A DNA stretch of 64,000 bases from Diplonema japonicum (lineage: Eukaryota; Euglenozoa; Diplonemea; Diplonemida; Diplonemidae), in the NCBI GenBank assembly GCA_964019335.1, contig OZ025708.1, positions 441,501-505,500 of the forward strand, in the 5' to 3' direction. Shown one piece after another: positions 36,101-48,100 of this stretch; position 1 is the first letter of the stretch, and each line of letters opens with the position of its first letter. The notes beneath the pieces were generated by a model that was not told the origin of the DNA, made no database searches, and saw only the letters and a program-made list of their open reading frames with translations. A program made the translations under genes and the position numbers.

Positions 36101-39100
36101 GGGGAAAAGGCGGGGGCCCCTGTGACCACGGGCCCCACCTCCAGGAAGATCCGTGTCGCCTTCGTGCAGTTCAGCGGCGTTGCCACAGCGCCCCTCACGA
36201 CGACCCCTATTGCCGGGTCAGCGATCAAGACCCCCGCCGGTGTAGGTGCAGCAGGGAGGCTGTCAGGCGACTTCGCGGAGCTCTCTGCGGACCTCGACTG
36301 GCACGAGGCCAACTACATGGAGAAGGGGACCTACGTGAACCTCGGTTTGCAGATGGCGGCCAGCATCCTGTCAAGCTCCCCAACCGACGGGAGGAGGAGG
36401 GCCGTCTACGTGATCACCGACGGGCAGCTCCAGGACCAGGCGTACTTGGAGGACGTGAAGGGAAAGCTCGACTCCGTCAGTGCCGAGGTGTTCGGGATCG
36501 TGGTGAGGAGGTTCGCGTCGCACACGAAGGTGGACACGGACGCGGAAGAGGCGCTGAAGCCGATTACCTCGTCCCCGCACGACAAGCACTTCGTGAACGT
36601 GGACATGGATGAACTCGCCTCGAGCAGCGGCCCGCTGACGCAGCTGTGCGACCCTGCGACGGATTTCGGTTCCTCGATCGCGATGGGGGTGGCCGGGGGG
36701 AAGCACCAGCCGTGCAACGCCTACGCCACGAAGAAGGACTGCATGAAGGACGTAGGGTGCGCGTGGAACCAGCTGTCGTGCGGGACATCGCCGTGCGTGA
36801 TGCACTGCAATGAGACGACCTGCAACCAGGACGTTGTTAACGAGTGCGTGAACGGGTGGGACTCCACAGACGAGACCTGCTACCGTGAAGCTGTCTGCGC
36901 GGGGTCTACCGTCACCACGTGCGTGGCGGAGACAGGCTGCCAGTGGAACGGGTCGACCTGCGAGGTGAAGCCCTGCTACCACACCTCAGAAGACGGGTGC
37001 ATTGCGGACACAGAGTATGTGTGTGAGTGGAAGCAATCGGAGTGCGGGGTGAAGCCGTGCGTGATGCACACGGATGCGTTAGCGTGCACAGGAGACACCA
37101 CTGGGTGCGTGTGGAACAGCAGCACCTCAAAGTGCACCCCTGTGAAGTGCACGCCGTACAACATTAAGGACGAGTGCAAGGCAGACGTGCTGTGCCAGTG
37201 GGAGGAGGTTGGCTCCAGGTGCGTGGTGAGGCCCTGCGTGGAGTACGCTGACGACCGCTCGTGCGACGCCGACAAGAAGTGTCACTGGGACACTACGGCG
37301 GCACCCGGGAGCTGCCAGCTGAAGCCGTGCGCGAGGTACGAGAACGAGACGACCTGCGGGCTCGACACGGGATGCAAGTGGGATGGAACGGAGCAGGTGT
37401 GCGTGAAGAAGACTTGCCACACAATCCCCGGGAAGTGCGAGTGCCAGCAAGATGCTGCCTGCTTCTGGTCGACCGCCGGGGGCCACGCGCGCTGCGAAGA
37501 ACAGGTGTTTGGGAAGTGCCCTACCCTTGACGCGGTTTTGGTGCTGGACGGGTCGGGATCGATGAGCCAGTCCTTTGGGCGCCACCCGCACGGCTTCTAC
37601 GCCATGATGGAGATGATCCGGGACTGGGTTAAGACCTTGCCCCTGAGCGGGGAGCTTTCTTCCGTGGGCCCGAGCTCCGCGGCGGCCACCGGCGGCGTAA
37701 GGCTCGGGCTGGTGCAGTTCAGCGGGGAGCCAAACTCCGTGAACCCTGCGACAGGCGGTGTCGTGAACTCGGCGCAGAGGACGCCGCCCGCTGTGGGCAG
37801 CGGCGGCCGCCTCAGCGGGGACCTCGCGCAACTCGAGTCAGACATCACGTGGCACGAGGACAACTACATGGCGCAGCTCACCTTCATCGAAGAGGGGCTG
37901 AACATGGCTGCCAACATGCTGACAAACGACTCTCCCCTCGACGGGCGTCGAAGGATAGTCATCATCATCACGGACGGGGTGCTGATGGACGGGGACCGCC
38001 TCACGACCGTGCGGGCGAAGCTGCAGCAGCTGCAGGTCATCACCTTCGGTATCGCTGTGAGGAGGTTCAACGCGCACAGCGCCGAGGACGATGCCGCCGA
38101 GGCTGCTTTGAAGCCGGTCGTTTCGGAGAAGGAGGACGACCACTTCATGAGCCTCACCATGGATGAGATTCCGGAGGAGGTGCTGAGTGGGTTGTGCGAC
38201 CCCAACAGCAAGTGGGGCAAGTTCGTGTCAGCTGCTGACGGTGGCTCTTCGGGGACCGGGAACGGCACCGTTCCCTGCGCGCAGCTGGATGGGAAGATCA
38301 CCTGCAACCGCAACACCGGTTGCGTGTGGTCGGACACAACCCTGAGCTGCGGTGCGACGCCCTGCTACGACCACTGCGACCAGGCGAGTTGTGATGGCGA
38401 CGTGGACAACCACTGCACGTTCGAGACGGCGACCCAGGGCTGCACGAAGAAGCCGCCTTGCAGCTACACCGCTGCACCCGAGTGCTCGAAGGACGCCGAG
38501 TGCATGTGGGAGAACGGCAACAACAAGTGCGTGGAGAAGCCGTGCCAGCATGAAGACGAGGAGCCGTGTCTCCTGGACACGGAGGGTTGCGTGTGGGACT
38601 CTGTTGAGAAGAAGTGTACACCCGAGCCGTGCCAGAGGCAGACCACGAAGGTGGGCTGCGACGACCTTGCTGACATCTGCGTCTGGGACACTGCTGGGCA
38701 GAACGGCGACGTTTGCAAGCCGAAGAGGTGCGTGTCTTGCCCTGCTGGGAACCAGACATGCTGCGAGTCCGCCGAGAACAAGATTTGGTGCGACTACACC
38801 GCCGGCAACACCTGCGTGGAGAAGCCGTGCGTGGGCTACGTGGATGAGCTCTCGTGTTCGTCGGCGACGGAGAGTCAGTGCGAGTGGGACCCGACCACCT
38901 CGCCTGGGATGTGCAAGGAGAAGTACTGCGCGAAATTCAACGAGACCACATGTGATTTAGAGCCTGCTTGCGCTTGGGACTTCGGGACGTGCGACACGAA
39001 GAGGTGTGAAGACGTTCACGAGCACTGCTCGTGCACAACGGACCCGAGCTGCTTCTGGCACGACGGGACATGCGTGGACGTGCACTACGGTGCGTGCCCC

Positions 39101-42100
39101 ACGATGGACATCGTGGTGCTTCTGGACGGATCGGGCTCGATGACGCAGTCCTTCGGGCGCCACCCGAATGGCTACTTCGCCCTCATCGAGATGCTGAAGG
39201 ACTGGGTGTACCTGCTGCCCCTCCCCGGTGACATTGGGGCTGCAGGTAAGGACCCTACGAAGTACGCCCCAGGGTCTGCGAGGGTTGCCATCGTGCAGTT
39301 CAGCGGTGACAAGAACCTGGCGGGCGCCAGCTCCGCGCTCGTGTCGACTGACGGAGCGAAGGGGAGGCTCTCTGGCTATGTTCCAGAATTGAGGCAAGAC
39401 CTGTCCTTCCAAGAGCACAACCACATGGCAAAGGACACCTTCTTAAACGAGGCCCTCGACATGGCTGCTGGTCTGTTCTCCGGCCCCCTCTACCCTGTAG
39501 ATGGGAGGAGAAGGATCGTGTTGGTGCTCTTGGGCAGCCCTGTGTTGGACGAAAGCATGCTCTCCGGTCCTCTGGGGAAGATTCAGGCGATCGGGGCGCA
39601 CCTGGTCGGGATTGTGGTGAGGAGGAGTGACTCGCACGCAACTCTAGACAACGACGCAGCGGCCTCGCTGGAGCCCATCGTGACGGAGCCGACGGAAGCC
39701 CACTTCAAGAACGTTGCCATTGACAACCTAAAGGAAGAAGTATTCGACAAGTGGTGCAACCCAAACACACCGTGGGGAAGCTGGCTGGTAGACCTCAAGG
39801 CCACTGACTCCCACCTTCCCTGTTCATTCCACAGTGGCTCTCCTGAGTGCAACCGCGATTCTGGGTGCGCCTGGGACGACGGGTTGGTGGCGTGCACGGT
39901 GACACCATGCCTGCAGTACTGCTCGAAGGCTCTGTGCGAGGACCTCTCGGACCCCGCATACCGTTGCCAGTTCAATGTGACCGGCGACTCGACTTGCACG
40001 AAGGAAAAGATCTGTGCCTACGCGGACGAGCAGGGGTGCATGGCAGACTACGAGTGCACGTGGACGATGAACAGGTGCGAGCCTACGCCCTGCCAGCACC
40101 ACACAGAGCCCGCATGCGTGTCGGACCTTGTTGGCTGTGAGTGGGCTGACGACAAGTGCACCGTGAAGAAGTGTTTGTACACCACGCCAGAGAACTGCAC
40201 CAACAGCGACGGAGAATGCGAGTGGGACCCCACAGCGTCGGTGTGCGGCCCCAAGACGTGCACGCACACAACGGAGAAGGAGTGCACGGATGACGTGAAG
40301 TGCGATTGGGAGAACCCAACGTGCAAAAAGAAGAAGTGTGTGGAGCACCTGGAAGAAGGGTCATGCATCTCAGAGGCCGGGTGCGAGTGGGAAGTAGACA
40401 CCTCGCCCGCCTACTGCAAGGAGACCTACTGCCACAGGTGGACCGCTGAGGCGAACTGCAACCTCGACGCTGCATGTGCCTGGGACGGCAGCATCTGTGT
40501 GCCTTCAACTTGCATGAGGAATAACGGGAAACCCTGCGATTGCGCGGCGGACCCCAGCTGCTTCTGGGTGGAGTCGAGGAAGTCGTGCGTGGAGGCGGCC
40601 TTCGGTGCTTGCCCACCACTCGACATTGTGGTCCTGTTCGATGGCACGGAGTCCATGGAAGGGGCCTTCGGGCGCCATCCCAACGGGTTTGACGCAGTGA
40701 TGGAGATGTTGAAGGACTGGGTGAAGAGCCTTCCCTTGAACGGGGATTCGTACATCGTGCCAAAGACCTCCGCAAGTACTGCGGGGATCAGGGTTGCTTT
40801 CGTACAGGTCGGCTCTAACGTGCAGCCGATGCTGGTGACAAGCCCGACGAACCCCGCGACACCCTCCGCAGCTGGTTTGTTGTCTGGAGACATGAACCAG
40901 CTCCTCGGCGACCTGGCCTTCCACTCGGCCAACATGCTTGGAGGGAACGGTCGCTACATGGAGAACGCGGTGAAACATGCGGAGACGGCACTCTCGAGCC
41001 AGAGCCCCACGACGAGGAAGCAAGTGGTGCTGATGCTTACCAGCGGGAAGGTGTCCGACGAGGACAAGCTGAAACTTGCGATGGCTACGCTTGACCCAAC
41101 CGTGCAGGTGTTTGGTGCGACTGTGCGCCGCCTCAGCACGAGGACCTCCGAGGACAACGCAGCTGCGGACCAGATGAAGACCCTGGTCTCTGTCACCCAC
41201 GCCGAGCACTTCTTAGACCTCGAGATCGACGAGCTCAACGAGAAGGTCTTCTCTGCTTTGTGTGACAGGACGAAGACCTTCGGGGCAGCCATGCTCAAGG
41301 ACTCGGTCCTTGTCTCGTCTGGCACCAACAACCAGCCGTGTTCCACATACTCGGTCGCAGGAAACTGCAGGGCCGACACCGGTTGTGTGTGGTCCGAGTC
41401 TTTGCTGCAGTGCACCGCGCATCCATGCAGATCGCACGGTTGCGACCAGACCGCCTGCACCACGGACACAGCGTGTGACTGGACCCAAGAGGGCTCGTGC
41501 TACAAGAAGCCCCCGACTTGCCCCAGCCAACAGACACAGCCTACTTGTGAGGCTGTGACGGAGAACGGCGGCTGCGCGTGGGTGATGGTGGATGTGAACG
41601 TCTACCGCTGCGTAGAGAAGCCTTGCGTGGGCCACCAAGCAGAGGACAGTTGCATCACCGACCCGAACGTGTGTGAGTGGAACTCGAAGACCTCTGAGTG
41701 CACGAAGAAGGAATGCACGTACCCCACGGAGCAAGAATGCACGAGTGCTCCAGAGGTCTGCGAGTGGTCCGTTGATCATTGCAAGAAGCAGAGGTGCACT
41801 GCTGTGGATGAAGCAGTATGCGTGACCGACGACGCGTGTGAATGGGACACCGTCTGCAAGTTTAAGAAGTGCAGGCAGTACGACGATGAACAGACGTGCG
41901 ACCACGATGACCAATGCCACTGGGACGTGAGTGAGTCACCTTCGAAGTGCGACGTGAAGGTGTGCTTGAGGTACACCTCTGAGGGGGCGTGCGAGACTGA
42001 CCCGGAGCTCCGCTGCAGCTGGGACGCGACGAACAACAAGTGTGCGAACAAGGACTGCTCTGAAATCACGACACCGTGTCCCTGCAACAAGGACCTGGGC

Positions 42101-45100
42101 TGTTACTGGGACACATCCTTCGATGTGAATGGTGGAGCTTGTGTGTCGGGTTCCTTTGGTGGCTGCCCCCTGATGGACGTGGTGGTGCTGGTGGACGGGA
42201 CGACCTCCATGAAGAGTGCCTTCGGGCGCCACGCCAGCGGCTATCAGGCGGTGATGGAGTTCCTCCGAGACTGGGCCAGAACGCTCCCCCTGTCTGGGGA
42301 CTCTGGGAAGGTCGCAGCGTCTGTGAAGGTGGACGGCGGTGTGCGCTTGGGGGTTGTGCAGTTTGCTGCCCAAGGTCGTGCGACGAAGACCGGCCCCACG
42401 GTGGGGAGCGGCGGTCACGTCACCGGCATGCTGTCCGAGCTTGAAGCGGATTTGGATTATCAAGAGGCAAAGATGATTGACACCAGCGACGCATACATTG
42501 CGGGGGCTCTGCAGTTGGCGCAGGCGATGTTCACAAGGCCTGAGAGGAAGAAGGTGCTCATTGTGATTTCTGACAGCATCGTCATGGATGCTGGGAGGGC
42601 TGAGGTGAACGCTGCTGTGAGCTCCCTGTTTGGCGCTGGTGTGAAGGTATTCGGTGTGCTGCTGCGCCCTGCTGCTGCCTTCCCCTCGACGGCAGGGGAC
42701 GCGAGGGACGCGATGCTCAACGTGCTGAGCGACGTGCGGGACGAGCACTTCTTGGACGCCCAGATCGAGGATTTGAAGACGATTCTGGACACCCTGTGTG
42801 ACCCCTCGAAGCAGTTCGGGCACCTGATTGCGTCGGCCGAGGGTGGTGCCGGTGCCCTGAAGCCGAAGCAGCCTTGCCCCATGTACTTCGAGAAGAACGT
42901 CTGCAACAAGGACGCGGCTTGCAGGTGGAGTGCTTCCCTCCTGGTGTGCTCCGACTCGGCGTGCGTCCGCCACTGCGATGAAGATGTCTGCAAGGCGGAC
43001 ACTTCGAACCTTTGCAAGTGGGATGCCACCGAGCAGATCTGCTTCAAGAAGCCCATCTGCGACCACCCGATCTCGGAGTGCGCGGCAGACCCCGGCTGCG
43101 AATGGAAGGCCGCGGACTCTGTGTGTGTGGAGAAGGAGTGCCAGCACCAAGCGGAATCCGGCTGTTTGAGCGACCCTGTGGGCTGCATCTGGGACAGCCA
43201 GACGGACCACTGTCTGCCGCGCCCGTGCATTTACACCGCTGAACAGGCTTGCAACCTGGACCCCACTTGTACGTGGGATGCGGCGATTGTTGGAACGCAG
43301 GCGTGGGCTCCGTGTGTGGAACAGCCTTGTACCACCACTAACCCCACAGAGTGTTTGAAGGACAGCAGGAGGTGCCAGTGGGAGGCGAACAAGTGCACGG
43401 TGAAGCCGTGCGTGCAGTACCTGGACGAGAAGACCTGCGACCACGACGAGGCCTGCCACTGGGATGTCAGCGAATCCCCGACGATCTGCAGCGAGAAGTA
43501 CTGCAGGAAGATGAAGTCGGAGGGGTTGTGCAACGACAACGCGAAGTGTGCTTGGAACAGCGGCGACAGCCTCTGCAAGGAGGTGGTGTGCTCAGACCTC
43601 GCAGACCAGTGCGCGTGCAACGAGAGAGAACTCTGCACGTGGGACAAGCAGAGCACCGTCTGCAAGAACGTGGACTTCGGTGGTTGCCCCTCGATGGACG
43701 TCGCCGTTGTGTTCGACGGGTCTGGTTCGATGAGCCAGTCCTTCGGGCGCCACCCGCACGGCTTCTACGCTATGATCGAGTCTCTGAGGGACTGGTTCAA
43801 AACCCTGCCCCTGACGAAGGAACCCGCCGGGACTTCGGCGCCGGCCCCGGGTGTGAGGGTCGGCCTCATCCAGTTCTCCGCCCCCAACGGCGCTCTGAAG
43901 ACGCCGCCTGGAACAGGCACGGGCGGCCGCTTCTCTGGGAACCTGGCAGAGCTGCAAGTGGACCTTGACTGGCACGAGGCCAACTACGCCATGCAGCAGA
44001 CCTACATCTCAGAAGCCTTGAGCTTTGCGGGGTTGATGTTCCAGTCGGCAGCTGCCAGCGGCAGGGCAAAGATCCTGCTCATCCTGACGGACGGAAAGAT
44101 CCACGACGCCTCGCAACTGAGCACGGCAAGGGCGGTGTTAGACGGGCAGGGCGTGCAGACCTTCGGTGTGGTGCTGAGGAGGTTCGACCAGCACACGCAG
44201 ACAGACATCGATGCGGAGGAGGTGCTCTCGACCATCGTGTCGGAGCCGAGGGAGGACCACTACATGAACATCCCGCTGGACGACTTCTCGGAAACGGTGC
44301 TGAAGGATTTCTGCGACCCGAACAGCAAGTTCGGGGAGATCATACTGGCCTACCAGGGGGCGACGGGGGCTGGACACGTGCCATGCGGTTCGCACAACGA
44401 GGCGGCGACCTGTTGGAAGGACGGGCAGTGCTTCTGGAGCGATGTTGAAGTGGCGTGCCAGTGGAGCTCGTGCCACAAGCACTGCTCGCAGGAGGTCTGC
44501 GAAGCGAGTAAGGACGAACAGGACAAGGCATGCGCGTGGACCGACGGCTGCGGGAGGACCGTTGAGTGCACGCAGACGACGGAGAATGCGTGCAAAACAG
44601 CAGAGTGCTTCTGGGACACAACGACGGACCCGACCTGTGTGGTGATGCCGTGCACGGCGACCTCGGAGGACGGCTGCGTGGCAGACCCCCACGGGTGCGA
44701 GTGGGACGACGTGACCCACGTCTGCAAGGTGAAGGAGTGCAACGACAAGACGCAAATGCCGTGCGACGCAAAGGCGATCTGTGAGTGGGACGGCGCGATC
44801 GACCAGTGCGTGGAGAAGCCGTGCGTGCCGTACACAACGCAGGCAGAGTGCGAGAAGCACTCGTTCGACTGCAAATGGGAAGGCGATGCCTGCAAGGTAG
44901 TAAACGGGTGTGTTGTCTACACGAACGAGAAAGAGTGCAACACGGACGCCAGCGGTGACTGTGAATGGAAGACTGCACACTCGCCTGCCCACTGTGGTGT
45001 GAAGGTGTGCAGGACATACGGAACGGAGGCAGACTGTGAAGCGGCGGACAAAGGAGCCGCGGATGGCTGTGCCTGGGACAAGACCAAGATGAAGTGCGAC

Positions 45101-48100
45101 GAGGGTGTGATCCTCTGCAAGGGCGAGACAGCACCGTGCTCATGCGGCCAGATGCCCGGGTGCATGTGGGACACGAGAACCTCGAAGTGTGCGGCGTCGA
45201 TGTTTTCGAACTGCCCTGCGGTGGACATAGTGATCGCGATCGACGGGTCCCTCAGCATGGGCGAGCGCTTCGGGCGCCACCCGCACGGCTTCTTCGCGGT
45301 GTCAGAGATGGTACTGGACCTTGCGAAGACGCTGCCGCTGTCGGGAGAGGCGGCGGGTGTGGCGAGCGATGCGTCGTTGCCCTCAGGCTTCCGTGTCGGC
45401 ACGGTGCAGTTCTCTGCGCAGAGAGAGGCGATGAAGGCTCCTGCTGGGACTGGGACCGAGGGCAGGCTATCTGGTGTGCTTGCAGAGATCGACGCCGATG
45501 TGCACTGGCACGAGGACCTGTTCACGTCGCACGCGACCGACGCTTCGTACCTCACGCAGGCGATGGAGATGGCTGCGAAGATGTTTGATAGCTCGCCTGC
45601 AGACAGGAAGAAAGTGCTGTTGGTGGTCGCTGATGGAGACATCCTGGACGCGGAAGCGAGCTCAATGGTGACGGTGTCTGGGCTATTGGAGCAGCAGAGG
45701 GTGCAGGTGTTCGCTGTTCACGTTAGACTGTACAACACGGCAAGCCCGCAGGACGAGAAGGACACTGCAAAGATGGAGGCTTTCGTGACCAGCCCGTCGA
45801 ACAGCCACGTGCAGGACGTGACAATGGAGGAGTTGGAGGATGTCTTCGCGAGCCTCTGCAACGAGAACAGCACGTTCGGCTACTTCCTCTCCAAGCACGG
45901 GGAGTCTGTGCACAAGAGCAGCTGCTCAGAGTGGGCGATACTGGCAGGCTGCGAGGCAGACAGCTCTTGCATGTGGAGCGCGGTGAAGAGCGCGTGCACG
46001 GCGAGCCCGTGCGTGCAGCACTGTGCCCAGGAGGAGTGTGAGGCGGACGTCGCGAACATGTGTGGCTGGGACGGTGCCTCGTGTTCCAGAAAGGTGTGTG
46101 CCTACACTGTGAAGGACAGCTGCGACGCGGTGCAGGGCTGCAGGTGGTCCACTGGTGTCACTGGTTTGGAGGAGTGCAAGCCTGAGGTAGGGTGTCCCGC
46201 CAAGTACACGTCGGAAAAGTGCGTGACCGACGTGAACTGCAAGTGGGATGCCAGCGACAGCCAGTGCAAGGAGAGGCACGGCTGCGTGGTGTACACCTCC
46301 CTCCCGGAGTGCAACGCAGACGGGGAGTGCGCTTGGAACACCGCCACCGCGCAGTGCGAGGACAAAACCGGGTGCGCTGTGCACATTGCCGAGATGACCT
46401 GCACCCCAGACAACGAGTGCACGTGGGATGCCATGAGCAATGTGTGTGTGGAGAAGAACTGTGCGTACTACAAGGATGCGGTAGCGTGCGAGGCACCGGG
46501 GGTTGGTGGTGCCTGCAAGTGGAACACCACGGACGGTAAGTGCGTGGAGGTTGAAGGTTGTGCTTCGTACAACGCCGAGGCAGCTTCGGCACAGGCCAAC
46601 TGCAACGACGACGTTATGTGCCAATGGAAAGAGAACACTTGCGTGGACAAGACCGGGTGCGCGAGGTACATTGCTGAGGTCACCTGCGATAGGAACAAGG
46701 ACGAGAGCGGTGTGCAGTGCGCGTGGAACGGCACTACGTGCGAGCAGGCGAAGGGATGCGCGCGCCACACCGACAGCATAACGTGCCTCGGGAATACTGG
46801 TGAAAACTGCGACTGGTTCACTGGTGACGACATGGGCACTGGCGGAGAAGCGGTGTGCGCAGAGAAGTGTCCTGCCAGAACCTCCGCGCCTGTGTGTGTG
46901 GAACAGGCAGGGTGCGGTTGGGTGGACAACAAGTGTGCGAAACTGGGCTGTGCGGTGCACACGTTGAAGCAACCCTGTGACGACGACAGCAGGATCGGCG
47001 GGTGCGAGTGGCTGCCCGACCAGGGCAAGTGCGCACCCAAGAACCCCGGTGCGTGCATCATCCGAGACGAGGACTCCTGCGTGGCGGGGACCGGCTCTGA
47101 GAGAAACAAGTGCAAGTGGGTGGGGGCGAATGACGGGGAGGCGGCCCCTGGGCAGCAGGGCGGGGCATGCATCGTGAACCCGAACCATGGGAAGTGCGGC
47201 ACGGACAACAAGGGGTGCTGCAAATGCAAGCCTGGGTGGTCGGGTCTCGAGTGCAACTTGTGTGGGTTCGAGGAGTCGAGCGACAGGGAGACGTGCACGC
47301 TGTGCAGCAGGGAAGGGACCTGTTCGAACCACGGGAAGTGTGGGGAAGACAACCTGTGTGTGTGCGACGGCGGGTGGACGGGCGCAGACTGCAGCCTCCG
47401 AGGGTGCGCTGACGCGGCCCCCTACTGGTACACGGCTTACCCGAACCAGCCGCTGAAGGACCAGACCTTCAGCCTGATCATCCACGGATGCTTCAACGCG
47501 AGCAGCACGAAGGACCGCGTGGTACGCGTAGTGAACGCGACCGGGGACCCCTCCGAGGACTGCAAGCAGGCGCAGTGCACGGAGACAGAGACGAACAAGG
47601 CGCTGGTGATCGGCACCGGCGGGTGCATGAAGGCGGTGCAGCAGAACATGTCGTTGGTGGAGCCCGTGTCAGAGATGGAGCTGCTGGTGGACGTGAAGGC
47701 GACCTTTGAGGCAACTAAGAGCGAGAATGAGTACACCGTGTGCTGGTTTGACGGGACGGGCTTCAAGCCGCTTGTGACGCACGACCGCGACGGGAACAGG
47801 AAGGACACCATCAAGGTCACTGCCGAGGCAGATGCAGACACCGGTCTCATCACCGAGAAGGGCGGAAATGGTGGCGGCGGCGAGGAGTGCTGTGAGGGGC
47901 TGAAGCTGGGCGAGGCATGCCTCCCAGCCGCCCTGATCCTTGTTCTGTGGATCGTGATTGTGGCCCTCATCGCCTTCCTTGTCTTTTCCCTCATCAAGAG
48001 CCAGAAGGAGAAGGGCGACTTGGACGGCAAGTCCTACAACAAGAAATTCGATGACTTCGAGATGGAGGATGGGAACCGCACCATGCTCAGGGACGAGGAC

